Shown here piece after piece: positions 40,094-48,534 of a DNA stretch of 58,379 nucleotides; position 1 is the first letter of the stretch, and every line of letters begins with the position of its first letter. The DNA comes from an uncultured Neomegalonema sp. Its GTDB lineage: Bacteria > Pseudomonadota > Alphaproteobacteria > Rhodobacterales > Rhodobacteraceae. The notes under the pieces are model-generated. The model was not told the DNA's origin, did no database searches, and worked only from the letters and a program-made list of their open reading frames with translations. A program made the translations under genes and the position numbers. The stretch covers positions 1 through 58,379 of the forward strand of contig CALKBI010000038.1 of assembly GCA_937990185.1 (NCBI GenBank), in the 5' to 3' direction.

Positions 40094-41400
40094 GGGCAAT
40101 CCTCATTAAGTGCGTTGAGTCGCGCACGGACGCTCAGTCCATGAGCCTCGAGGCTTTCGGCTTTGGCGAGCGTTTCTGCGGCTTCCCCCACTGCGCCAAG
40201 CGCGCCGGGGGTGCATTCGAGCATTGTGCTGCGTTTGAGGAAATTCATTACCGAAAGGCCCGATGCATGGCGGGAAGACCGTGCTGTCGGTAAAACGTGG
40301 TTGGGACCGCCCACATAATCGCCAACCGCTTCGGGTGTCCATCGACCGAGGAATAGCGCGCCAGCGTGTTTGATCTTTGCCGCGAGCGCACGCGGTTCGG
40401 CAACGCAAAGCTCCAGATGCTCGGCAGCGATTTTGTTGGCGAGGTTGGCAGCAATGTCGAGATCAGGAACCGTGATGATCGCCCCGGATGATTGCCAGCT
40501 TGCATTTGCTATGTCGCGTCGCTCAAGCGTCTCTAGCCTTTTCGCAACAGCGGTTTCGACCGCATCACCAAAGGCGGCGTCGGTGGTGATGAGAATAGAT
40601 TGCGCGCTCTGATCATGCTCGGCTTGGGAAAGAAGGTCGAGAGCAATCCAATCGGGGTCATTCTCTCCATCTGCAATGACCAGAATTTCCGACGGTCCAG
40701 CGATAGAGTCGATACCGACACGCCCGAATACCTGGCGCTTGGCGGCGGCAACGTAAGCGTTGCCAGGCCCGACGATTACATCGACGGGACCGATGGTATC
40801 AGTGCCATAAGCCATCGCGCCAATCGCTTGCGCTCCGCCAATGCGATAAACTTCTGTAACGCCAGCAAGCCGCGCTGCGCAAAGGACCAGCGGATTGACC
40901 TCTCCATTCGGTGTCGGGACACAAAGCGCAAGACGCTCAACACCGGCTGCTTTGGCTGGTATTGCGTTCATCAATACGGAGGAGGGGTAGCTTGCAAGAC
41001 CGCCGGGAGCGTAAAGACCTGCCGCATCGACCGGCGTCCAGCGCCAACCGAGGCGAACTCCACTTTCGTCAGTCCAATCGGCGTCTTCAGGTAATTGCCG
41101 TTCATGATAGGCGGTGATCCGTGCTGCGGCGACCTCTAAGGCCGCGCGCTGATCCGAAGGTGTTGTTGCAACGGCTGCGTCAATCTCTTCTGCTGATACC
41201 GAAAGCGTTTCTGGCGTGAGCGCCTGACGGTCGAAACGTGAAGTGTACTCTATGATCGCTTTATCGCCGCGTTGTTGAACGTCCACGAGAATAGCCCCAA
41301 CGACGTCATCAACTTCTGCGCTTGTCTCACGTTTCAAGTTGAGGAGTTCTGCAAACTCGGCGTCGAAATTTTTATCTTGGGTCGAGAGGCGGCGGGTCAC
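40090..41400 (-). CDS. hisD: Histidinol dehydrogenase
   Basis: HisD performs the last two NAD-dependent oxidations of histidine synthesis. The 436-residue protein has the PGGLASYPSSVLMNAIPAK loop, GNAYVAAAKRQVFGRVGIDSIAGPSEILV, and zinc-binding residues in SQAEHDQSA, and the HVLPTARSSRHASGLSVMNFL block. It overlaps DUF2948 by four bases upstream and UPF0262 downstream. Other his genes are not here, as is usual for this alphaproteobacterial arrangement. Confidence 0.97.
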   Translation of the reverse strand: MTRRLSTQDKNFDAEFAELLNLKRETSAEVDDVVGAILVDVQQRGDKAIIEYTSRFDRQALTPETLSVSAEEIDAAVATTPSDQRAALEVAAARITAYHERQLPEDADWTDESGVRLGWRWTPVDAAGLYAPGGLASYPSSVLMNAIPAKAAGVERLALCVPTPNGEVNPLVLCAARLAGVTEVYRIGGAQAIGAMAYGTDTIGPVDVIVGPGNAYVAAAKRQVFGRVGIDSIAGPSEILVIADGENDPDWIALDLLSQAEHDQSAQSILITTDAAFGDAVETAVAKRLETLERRDIANASWQSSGAIITVPDLDIAANLANKIAAEHLELCVAEPRALAAKIKHAGALFLGRWTPEAVGDYVGGPNHVLPTARSSRHASGLSVMNFLKRSTMLECTPGALGAVGEAAETLAKAESLEAHGLSVRARLNALNEDCP

Positions 41401-41885
41401 GCATCATCCTCATGTTTGGGTAAGTGTTTGGTTCGCCAGATCGTATCCATATCTGACATGCGGACGTCCAGCGCTTCAACGGTAAGATCAAATCCCGCAC
41501 CACCGGCACAATCAATTATCACATGGCCGGTTCCATCTTCACCTTCGTTGAAAGTAATGGATAGAATCTCAAACGCTTCTTGGCCTTTGGCAACATCGAA
41601 GCCCCGGAATTTGGCGTCGGCGACGTCTTCTACATGCAGGCCTGCGCGGACCCGTTCATAGGAACGCGATTGAGCTTCCGCATCGGCGGCGTCTTCCCAG
41701 CGGAAGCGATTCACGACGAGGGCGAAAATTCGCTTTTCAGGAAGCCATGCGATCTCGGAGGTCTTACCGATTGCATCTTGCATCAAGGCCGAGAGGATCG
41801 ACAAATCCTGTGCATCGCGCGCCATCAGTTTGACTTTATTGCGGTTCGGCGGTTCACCGTCTGCGAAGGAAGCGTCTTCGGTCAT
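41397..41885 (-). CDS. DUF2948 family protein
   Basis: A 162-residue protein of the DUF2948 family, found between murA and hisD in many alphaproteobacteria. Recognisable blocks are [32 protein letters not shown] [13 protein letters not shown] and [22 protein letters not shown]. The gene neighbourhood is conserved but no function is established. It overlaps both neighbours by four bases (ATGA). Confidence 0.85.
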   Translation of the reverse strand: MTEDASFADGEPPNRNKVKLMARDAQDLSILSALMQDAIGKTSEIAWLPEKRIFALVVNRFRWEDAADAEAQSRSYERVRAGLHVEDVADAKFRGFDVAKGQEAFEILSITFNEGEDGTGHVIIDCAGGAGFDLTVEALDVRMSDMDTIWRTKHLPKHEDDA

Positions 41886-43168
41886 GCGTCGTCCTTGATC
41901 CGTTCAATGTTAGCGCCGCAAGCGCGCAGCTTATCTTCCACCCGTTCGTATCCACGGTCGAGGTGATAGACGCGGCTGACGGAGGTTTCTCCTTCTGCGG
42001 CCAGTCCTGCAAGTAACAACGAAATCGACGCGCGCAAGTCCGTAGCCATTACAGGCGCACCGCGAAGGCCCGAAACGCCGGTCACAGTCGCCCGGCCCCC
42101 ATCGACGGCGATGTCCGCGCCCATCCGCGTTAACTCGGGCGCGTGCATGAATCTGTTTTCAAAAATGTTCTCATCAATTACCGACACCCCATCGGCTATT
42201 GTCATCAGTGCCATCATTTGCGCTTGCAGGTCTGTGGCAAAGCCGGGGAAGGGTTCGGTGGTAAAGCTGACAGGCTTGATTGAACCATTGTTGCGGGTAA
42301 CGCGGATACCTGCATTTGTTTCCTCGACTAAGATGTCTGCAGCTCTAAGGGCTTCAGCGAGTGTCTCTACGAGGAACATTTTCCCGCCGGTGATTGTCAC
42401 ATCGCCGCCGGTTATGGCTGGCGCGATCATAAAGCTGCCAAGCTCAATCCGATCGGCGATCACGGCATGCTCAGTACCCGAAAGCGCATCGACGCCTTGA
42501 ATTTCGATAGTGCTTGTTCCGGCCCCTTCGATTTGTGCACCCATCGAGATGAGGCAATCGGCGAGGTCGGTGATCTCTGGTTCCTGTGCTGCATTGACAA
42601 GACGGGTTGTGCCTTTTGCGAGTGTGGCCGCCATCAGCAAATTTTCGGTAGCGCCGACCGATACAACTGGGAAACGGAAAGAGACACCGCGTAAGCGGCC
42701 TCCGTTCAGGCTACGCGGGACTGATGCGTGAACATAGCCATCCCGAAGATCAAGGACCGCGCCCATCGCTTCTAAGCCTTTGAGGTGCAAATCGACCGGG
42801 CGCGCTCCGATGGCGCAGCCTCCGGGTAGTGATACTGTGCCAGCGCCGTCTCTCGCGAGCATCGGTCCGAGAACAAGAATGCTGGCGCGCATTTTACGAA
42901 CAATATCGTAATGCGCTAGCGGCGTCCGGATGCGCTCAGCGCGTAAGGTCATGCGATGTGTATCTGCATCGCGTTCGACGGTGGCACCCAAGCTATTCAG
43001 TAACTCGCCCATCGTGTTCATGTCGGCGAGATTTGGAACATTCGTCAATGTGACCGGCTGATCCGTGAGCAGGGCGGCGGTCATCAGCGGCAAGCAGGCG
43101 TTTTTTGATCCTGATACCGGAATGGTTCCGTTGAGTGGATTCCCACCTTTGATGACGATCTTGTCCAT
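41882..43168 (-). CDS. murA: UDP-N-acetylglucosamine 1-carboxyvinyltransferase
   Basis: MurA makes the first committed step of peptidoglycan synthesis, transferring enolpyruvate from PEP to UDP-GlcNAc; it is the target of fosfomycin. The 428-residue protein has Lys22 in [10 protein letters not shown], Arg94 in RKMRAS, and catalytic Cys118 in [16 protein letters not shown], so the fosfomycin-sensitive Cys is retained. AGGCAGGG lies upstream of the ATG. It is the first gene of the murA-DUF2948-hisD-UPF0262 unit and divergent from the LysE gene. Confidence 0.97.
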   Translation of the reverse strand: MDKIVIKGGNPLNGTIPVSGSKNACLPLMTAALLTDQPVTLTNVPNLADMNTMGELLNSLGATVERDADTHRMTLRAERIRTPLAHYDIVRKMRASILVLGPMLARDGAGTVSLPGGCAIGARPVDLHLKGLEAMGAVLDLRDGYVHASVPRSLNGGRLRGVSFRFPVVSVGATENLLMAATLAKGTTRLVNAAQEPEITDLADCLISMGAQIEGAGTSTIEIQGVDALSGTEHAVIADRIELGSFMIAPAITGGDVTITGGKMFLVETLAEALRAADILVEETNAGIRVTRNNGSIKPVSFTTEPFPGFATDLQAQMMALMTIADGVSVIDENIFENRFMHAPELTRMGADIAVDGGRATVTGVSGLRGAPVMATDLRASISLLLAGLAAEGETSVSRVYHLDRGYERVEDKLRACGANIERIKDDA

Positions 43169-43376
43169 AAATTCCCTGCCTATTTGTATGTGGTGTAACG
43201 GTCTGCTTGCTTTCGCGTCAATAACAGTGCGTTTCTGTTATGGGTACGGCGCGATTGGGGCATCTGAGCCTTGATGACTAAGATCGTAATAGTTTGAATA
43301 GGGGGTCGATGATTTCGACCTGACAATAGGGGCAAATAATGCGATCCGAGCGACCAAAGTTTTATGGGGCCAAGTT

Positions 43377-43970
43377 TTGAGCTGGGAAGTTTTTCTTGCT
43401 TTGTTGTCGTTCGCGTTTGTTGGCTCTGCTACGCCGGGGCCTAACACATTGATGCTTTTGGCGTCAGGTGTGAATTTCGGTATGGCGCGCACGATACCGC
43501 ATATGGTTGGAATCGCCTTTGGGTTCGGGTCGCTGTTACTGGCGACTGGCTTTGGCCTTGGACAAATTCTCGAAGCATCGCCGGGTTTGCATTTTGCCAT
43601 GAAGATAGCTTCGGGTCTCTACCTGCTTTGGCTCGCATGGAAGATCGGGACGGCGAGGGCTATCGGATCACGTGAGAGCGGTGCGCAGCCTTTCACTGTG
43701 CTGCAAGCTGCCGGCTTTCAATGGGTTAACCCGAAGGCATGGGCGGTCGGGATTGGTGCGATGGCCGCTTATACGGACCCGGCGAACTATTCGGTTACCG
43801 TTTTGTTGGTCGCGTCTGCATTTATGCTTGTCCTAGCACCCTGTGCTGTTCTGTGGTGCGGGATGGGGACGTCTCTACGCGGATATTTGTCTGAGCCAAC
43901 GCGGTTAAAGTGGTTCAACATCACGATGGGCGTGATTCTCGCTGCGTCGCTGTGGCCAATGTTGAGGTGA
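43377..43970 (+). CDS. LysE-family amino acid exporter
   Basis: A 197-residue inner-membrane protein with about six TM helices and the family signature GSATPGPNTLMLLASGVNFG near the N-terminus. The LysE/RhtB family exports amino acids such as lysine, homoserine or threonine. The start is a TTG with GGGG upstream. It is followed four bases later by DUF1989 on the same strand, so the two are likely cotranscribed and may handle a common compound. It is divergent from murA. Confidence 0.88.
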   Translation: MSWEVFLALLSFAFVGSATPGPNTLMLLASGVNFGMARTIPHMVGIAFGFGSLLLATGFGLGQILEASPGLHFAMKIASGLYLLWLAWKIGTARAIGSRESGAQPFTVLQAAGFQWVNPKAWAVGIGAMAAYTDPANYSVTVLLVASAFMLVLAPCAVLWCGMGTSLRGYLSEPTRLKWFNITMGVILAASLWPMLR

Positions 43971-43974
43971 TCCG

Positions 43975-44559
43975 ATGAATCTTGAAGCGGGTAATGTGTG
44001 TTCGGTCAGACTCGCTGTTGGCGAGACTGTGCGGATTACCAATGGGCCGGGAGATCAGGTGATTGATACTTGGGCCTTCAATGCAAATGACCCCACTGAA
44101 TTCATGGGTATGGAGCATTGCCGGGCTTGGTGGCTTAAACTACGCCCCGAAGTCGGTGACAGCTTTGTAACCAATCGCCATAATCCGCTATTGAAGATGG
44201 TTGCCGATACTTCGGCGGGTGAGCATGACACCGTGATTGCCTGCTGTAACCCGGACCGATACCGGGTGCTTGGAGCGGAAGAGGGGCATGCCAATTGCCA
44301 GGAAAACCTGCATCGCGAGTTAAGCGAGCAGGGCATGGCGTCGGCGGTGACGCCTTGTCCGTTGAACCTTTGGATGAATATTCCGTCGGTTGGGTCGAAT
44401 GGCCTTGGCAGAGAAGTGCCGACGAAAAAGCCGGGTTCCTATGTCGAGTTAGAAGCCCTAGCCCCTGCACTTGTTGTGTTTTCTGCGTGTCCGATGGATT
44501 TGTTGCCCATCAACGGGGTCGATGGGCCAAAGGATGGTGTGAGGGTTGAGGTTATCTGA
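43975..44559 (+). CDS. DUF1989 / urea carboxylase-associated family protein
   Basis: A 194-residue beta-rich protein of the DUF1989 family: GETVRITNGPGDQVIDTWAFNA near the start, MGMEHCRAW, CCNPDRYRVL and the ENLHREL block, ending with CPMDLLPINGVDGP. DUF1989 proteins include relatives of urea carboxylase-associated proteins and likely guanidine/urea-related functions in some operons, but many are unassigned. The pairing with a LysE-type exporter suggests handling of a nitrogen compound. It converges on the phosphomannomutase gene, three bases away. Confidence 0.8.
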   Translation: MNLEAGNVCSVRLAVGETVRITNGPGDQVIDTWAFNANDPTEFMGMEHCRAWWLKLRPEVGDSFVTNRHNPLLKMVADTSAGEHDTVIACCNPDRYRVLGAEEGHANCQENLHRELSEQGMASAVTPCPLNLWMNIPSVGSNGLGREVPTKKPGSYVELEALAPALVVFSACPMDLLPINGVDGPKDGVRVEVI

Positions 44560-44561
44560 CG

Positions 44562-46061
44562 TCAAAGCGTCTGATCATACTCACCGATTTCGGAATACCC
44601 ATCGAGGAAGGCGCGCGTATCTTCGAAGATTTTGCGCATTTCCGCTTCGGAATTCGGGCTTTCACATACCACGACCAAGTTTGGTGTGTTTGAAGATGCA
44701 CGAACCAAGGTCCACCCGCCATTCTCCAGTTGCACCCGTGCACCATTGATTGTGGTGACTTTCACGATCTTGCTGCCAGCAATGGAAGCGCCATTTGCGG
44801 CCATTTCTTCAAAGGCTGAGACGATTTTCTTGATCGTGTCGTACTTCTCAAGGTCCGAACAGTAAGGCGACATCGTTGGTGTCGTCCATACTGGAGGCAG
44901 CTCTTTGCGAAGGTCGCTCATCTTACCACCAGCGCGGTCCAACATGAGGCATATCTCACGGGCGACAACAAGGCCGTCATCATAGCCGCGGCCTAAATCC
45001 CCCGCGAGGAAGTAATGACCGGATTTCTCGATACCTGCCAAAGCGCCCAGCTCGTGAACGCGGCGTTTCATGTGGCTGTGGCCTGTCATCCAGTAATCGG
45101 CGACGATTCCAGCCTCTTTGAGCACAGGATCGGAAGCGAAAAGCCCTGTTGATTTCACATCGGCAACAATGGTTGCTCCGGGATGATCTTTGGACCACGA
45201 CCGCGCCAGCATAACGCCGACTTTATCCGCGAAGATCTCTTCGCCTTCATCGTCAACGACACCGCACCTGTCACCATCGCCGTCAAATCCGACGGCCAAA
45301 TCTGCACCTGTTTCCAGAACCTTGTCGCGCATGGAATGCAGCATCTCCATGGCTTCGGGGTTCGGGTTGTAATTCGGGAAATCGTAGTCGGGCGTGGTGT
45401 GAAGAGGGATAACCTCGGCTCCGATGCGCTCGAGCATTTGCGGTGCAAACATTGAGGCCGATCCGTTGCCCGTTGCGCAGACCACCTTGAGTTTGCGTGA
45501 CAGCTTTGTCTCCCCGACAACATCATCAAGATACCGGTCAGCAAATCCCTGAACCATTTGATAGCTGCCACCAGCTGCCGCGACACCTTTACCTTCTAGT
45601 ACAGTGTCCCGAAGTTCGGCCATCTCGGAAGGGCCAAAGGTCAGCGGGCGATCTGCTCCGATTTTTACCCCGGTCCAGCCGTTCGGATTGTGGCTTGCCG
45701 TAACCATTGCTCCGGCTGGGATATCAAGATCAAACTGTGAGAAGTAAACCGTAGGTGATAGGCAAATTCCGACATCTTGAACCTCACAGCCCGCGGTCAT
45801 AAGGCCAAGCGTCAAGGCTTGTTTCACGCTCAACGAATAGGCGCGGTAGTCACAACCAACGACAATGCGTGCTTTACCAATCTTTTGCAGCATTGTGCCT
45901 AATCCAAGACCGACCGCTTGAATCCCAACTAAATTGATTTCTTCCGGGAACCGCCAACGGGCGTCATATTCCCGAAATCCGGTTGGTGTAATCATTGGTA
46001 ATGTCAGAAATTCCGGCGTGTTTTCGGAAACGGTCGTCAAAGGTTTTGGAAACGTGGTCAT
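44562..46061 (-). CDS. Phosphomannomutase/phosphoglucomutase
   Basis: A 499-residue alpha-D-phosphohexomutase. The phosphoserine loop is MVTASHNPNGWTGVK, the Mg-binding loop is GFDGDGDRCGVVD, the sugar-specificity loop is GIEKSGHYFLAGD and the phosphate-binding loop is near the C-terminus (RASSNTPNLVVVCES). Such PMM/PGM enzymes (AlgC/ManB) interconvert hexose 1- and 6-phosphates for envelope polysaccharides. GGAGCCACT precedes the ATG. An acyltransferase and a glycosyltransferase fragment in the same window also point to polysaccharide metabolism, but they are not linked to it. Confidence 0.93.
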   Translation of the reverse strand: MTTFPKPLTTVSENTPEFLTLPMITPTGFREYDARWRFPEEINLVGIQAVGLGLGTMLQKIGKARIVVGCDYRAYSLSVKQALTLGLMTAGCEVQDVGICLSPTVYFSQFDLDIPAGAMVTASHNPNGWTGVKIGADRPLTFGPSEMAELRDTVLEGKGVAAAGGSYQMVQGFADRYLDDVVGETKLSRKLKVVCATGNGSASMFAPQMLERIGAEVIPLHTTPDYDFPNYNPNPEAMEMLHSMRDKVLETGADLAVGFDGDGDRCGVVDDEGEEIFADKVGVMLARSWSKDHPGATIVADVKSTGLFASDPVLKEAGIVADYWMTGHSHMKRRVHELGALAGIEKSGHYFLAGDLGRGYDDGLVVAREICLMLDRAGGKMSDLRKELPPVWTTPTMSPYCSDLEKYDTIKKIVSAFEEMAANGASIAGSKIVKVTTINGARVQLENGGWTLVRASSNTPNLVVVCESPNSEAEMRKIFEDTRAFLDGYSEIGEYDQTL

Positions 46062-46142
46062 AGTGGCTCCGTTCTAGAGTGCGGGCTTTGAATAAGTTGA
46101 AAAAGTTAATTTGAGTTAACGTGCTCGACATAGAGGGTCGAT

Positions 46143-46691
46143 TTGGCAAGAATGAATGCTGAAAGTTGGATGTATATGGCAACACGACCTTTATTGACTG
46201 TATCCCGAGCGCAGCCGAGTAATCGCAATGCGGTTGGCAATTTGCTTCAACTCTACCTTCACGATTCCTCTGAGTTCGAAGGGGAAGGTGGCATTGATGA
46301 TTCTGGTCTGTTCTCATACTCACATTTTGAAAGCTACTGGAAGGATGATCCGGCGCGATCGGTTCATATTTTTAGGCTGGATAATGCTCTTGCGGGATTT
46401 GCTTTCGTCAATGATTGGTCACCCTCAGGGCAGGGCGTAACGCATGGCTTGGCAGAGTTTTTTGTTCTGCGCGCTTACCGCCGGTCAGGAGTTGGCTGGG
46501 AGGCTGCAAGTCGATTGTTTGAGGCGCTGCCCGGTCAATGGGAAGTCGCAGTGAGAGGACAAAATGTGCCTGCGGTTAATTTTTGGCGCACCGCGCTGCG
46601 AGCTGAGTCAATTACTGACCTAACCGAGATACTGGGTGATAATGCTCGATGGGCTGGCACGATCTTCCGGTTTGAGAGTAAAGCCGGATAA
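46143..46691 (+). CDS. GNAT-family N-acetyltransferase
   Basis: A 182-residue protein with the GNAT fold: the acetyl-CoA-binding loop is in LRAYRRSGVGWEAASRLFEAL (R-x-x-G-V-G type) and the C-terminal NVPAVNFWRTALR helix. The central sequence ALAGFAFVNDW fits beta 3-4. The TTG at 46143 has AGAGGG five bases upstream; ATG codons at 46152, 46170 and 46176 are alternatives. The substrate is unknown. It stands between the phosphomannomutase (divergent) and the hotdog thioesterase. Confidence 0.75.
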   Translation: MARMNAESWMYMATRPLLTVSRAQPSNRNAVGNLLQLYLHDSSEFEGEGGIDDSGLFSYSHFESYWKDDPARSVHIFRLDNALAGFAFVNDWSPSGQGVTHGLAEFFVLRAYRRSGVGWEAASRLFEALPGQWEVAVRGQNVPAVNFWRTALRAESITDLTEILGDNARWAGTIFRFESKAG

Positions 46692-46762
46692 AGAGGCAAT
46701 TCTGTCTTGCTAAATTGTATAGCGGACTCCAGAACGCGCTGGGCTAGTCGAGGAGTTGAAAC

Positions 46763-47203
46763 GTGAAATATGATCCTTCCTTACCGTGGCGCGATATCAA
46801 AGGGCAGGGCTTCCATAACCTTCTTGGGCCGATTCAGATTGCCGAGATGCCAGACGGAACATTGCCTTTTGCCCTAGAGCTTGATGATCGTCACACAAAT
46901 GCAAACGGCGTTTGCCACGGCGGGGTGATGATGAGTGTCGCTGATAGCGCGATGGGTTCTTGTGCTTACATCGCCGCTAAAAATGCAGTGGCAACGATTG
47001 ACTTTGAATGTGATTTTCTAGCAGCGGGCCGGATCGGTGAGGTGCTTCACGGGGTGGCTAAAATCACGCGTAAAGCCCGGAATTTCATATTTATGGAGAG
47101 TGATCTCTATTCGGGGGAACGCCGGGTGCTTCGATCTTCCGGCATATGGGCGATCTTGCCCGAGAATTCACGAGCCCGCGATGTGTCGAAGATAAAATCA
47201 TGA
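46763..47203 (+). CDS. PaaI-type hotdog thioesterase
   Basis: A 146-residue hotdog-fold acyl-CoA thioesterase. The motif NGVCHGGVMMSVADSAMG places the conserved HGG loop on the central helix, and FECDFLAAGRIGEVLHGVAKI fits the later strands. PaaI relatives hydrolyse hydroxyphenylacetyl-CoA or fatty acyl-CoA; the substrate here is unknown. Its stop overlaps the cfa start by four bases (ATGA), so a role near fatty acyl metabolism is plausible. Confidence 0.88.
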   Translation: MKYDPSLPWRDIKGQGFHNLLGPIQIAEMPDGTLPFALELDDRHTNANGVCHGGVMMSVADSAMGSCAYIAAKNAVATIDFECDFLAAGRIGEVLHGVAKITRKARNFIFMESDLYSGERRVLRSSGIWAILPENSRARDVSKIKS

Positions 47204-48486
47204 AGCACTTACCCAAGCTCCTTCGTAAAGCGATCCGAAAAGGAACGCTAACCCTGAACGGTCCTGACGGGTTTTCCGAGACTTTCGGCGGCACAGAGCC
47301 GGGGCCGGATGTAACAATCCGCGTCAATGATGCGTCGTTTGACTGGAAGATTTTCTCCAACCCGGAATTGCGTGCGGCAGAAGCCTTTATGTCTGGCGAT
47401 TTGGTCGTGGAAAGCCCCGAGACTGGGACGGGCGCTTGGGATTTGCTCAAGGTTTTTTTTGTCAACAAACGCACCTTTGATCTCAGTCCCAGTCAAATTT
47501 TCTGGAGGGGCGTTGCGCGGCGAGCAAAGCGCTTCGCACAACATAATCCGGTGGCACGGTCGCGGCAAAATGTGAAAGTGCATTACGATCTGGGCAATGA
47601 TCTTTATCAGAAGTTCCTCTGTCGTGATCTTCAGTATTCCTGTGCGTATTTTGAGACTGGTGACGAAAGTCTCGATCAAGCGCAGGCGGCGAAAAAGCGA
47701 CATATCGCTGCAAAACTTTGCCTGAAGCCGGGTCAGCGTGTGCTGGATATCGGGTGCGGATGGGGCGGTATGGCGCTCTACCTTGCTCATGCCGCTGATG
47801 TTCATGTTACCGGCGTCACGCTGTCGGAAGAACAGCTCAAAGTGGCTCAAGCACGAGCCGAAGCGCTTGGTGTTTCGGATCGGGTGAAGTTTGAGTTGCG
47901 CGATTATCGGCATGTCACTGAGACCTTTGATCGGGTTGTATCGGTTGGGATGTTGGAGCATGTCGGCATTACGCAACTGACGCCGTATTACCTGAATGTT
48001 CGGGATCGGCTGGCAACGGGCGGTGTCGCGCTGATCCACTCAATTTCTTCAAAAGCGCCTCCGGGCGTCACGGGGCCTTTTCTCAGGAAGTATATCTTTC
48101 CCGGCGGTTATGCGCCTTCGATGTCAGAGGCAATGGACTCGGTAGAAAAATCTGGACTGTGGCTGACAGATTGTGAGATTTGGCGCGTCCATTACGCAGA
48201 GACTCTTCGTATCTGGCGTGAGAGATTTCAGGCGCAGCGCACTGAAATTGAAGCAATGTATGATGAAGAGTTCGGCAGAATGTGGGAGTTTTATCTCGCG
48301 GCCTGTGAGGGCGCTTTTCGTTACGGTGCGAGCAATGTTTTCCAGATGCAGCTCGCGAGAGAACGCGACGATGTACCACTGACGCGAGATTATATTGCGG
48401 CGGAAGAATCGCGGTTGAAAGCATCGGAGAGTACTTGGTTGGATAAAGTGCTCGCATCATCAGAAGCTGCATTATCGGTAAAATAA
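47200..48486 (+). CDS. cfa: Cyclopropane-fatty-acyl-phospholipid synthase
   Basis: Cfa methylenates cis double bonds in membrane phospholipids using SAM. The 428-residue protein has an N-terminal accessory domain and a SAM domain with VLDIGCGWGGMALYLA, the CFA motif KFLCRDLQYSCAYFETGDESLDQAQ, GVTLSEEQLKVAQ and the HVGITQLTPYY block. The frame extends to 47146, but the ATG at 47200 overlaps the thioesterase stop (ATGA) and matches the family. It is convergent with the acyltransferase. Stationary-phase stress is the usual trigger in other bacteria. Confidence 0.94.
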   Translation: MKHLPKLLRKAIRKGTLTLNGPDGFSETFGGTEPGPDVTIRVNDASFDWKIFSNPELRAAEAFMSGDLVVESPETGTGAWDLLKVFFVNKRTFDLSPSQIFWRGVARRAKRFAQHNPVARSRQNVKVHYDLGNDLYQKFLCRDLQYSCAYFETGDESLDQAQAAKKRHIAAKLCLKPGQRVLDIGCGWGGMALYLAHAADVHVTGVTLSEEQLKVAQARAEALGVSDRVKFELRDYRHVTETFDRVVSVGMLEHVGITQLTPYYLNVRDRLATGGVALIHSISSKAPPGVTGPFLRKYIFPGGYAPSMSEAMDSVEKSGLWLTDCEIWRVHYAETLRIWRERFQAQRTEIEAMYDEEFGRMWEFYLAACEGAFRYGASNVFQMQLARERDDVPLTRDYIAAEESRLKASESTWLDKVLASSEAALSVK

Positions 48487-48534
48487 AGAATAGCGCTGCG
48501 ACCGACAGATAATTAAATGTGGGATTGAGTCACT

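Noticed and set aside
47248..48039. Long antisense open frame of 263 codons inside cfa
   Set aside because: It is the shadow of the well supported cfa gene; its translation has no family resemblance.
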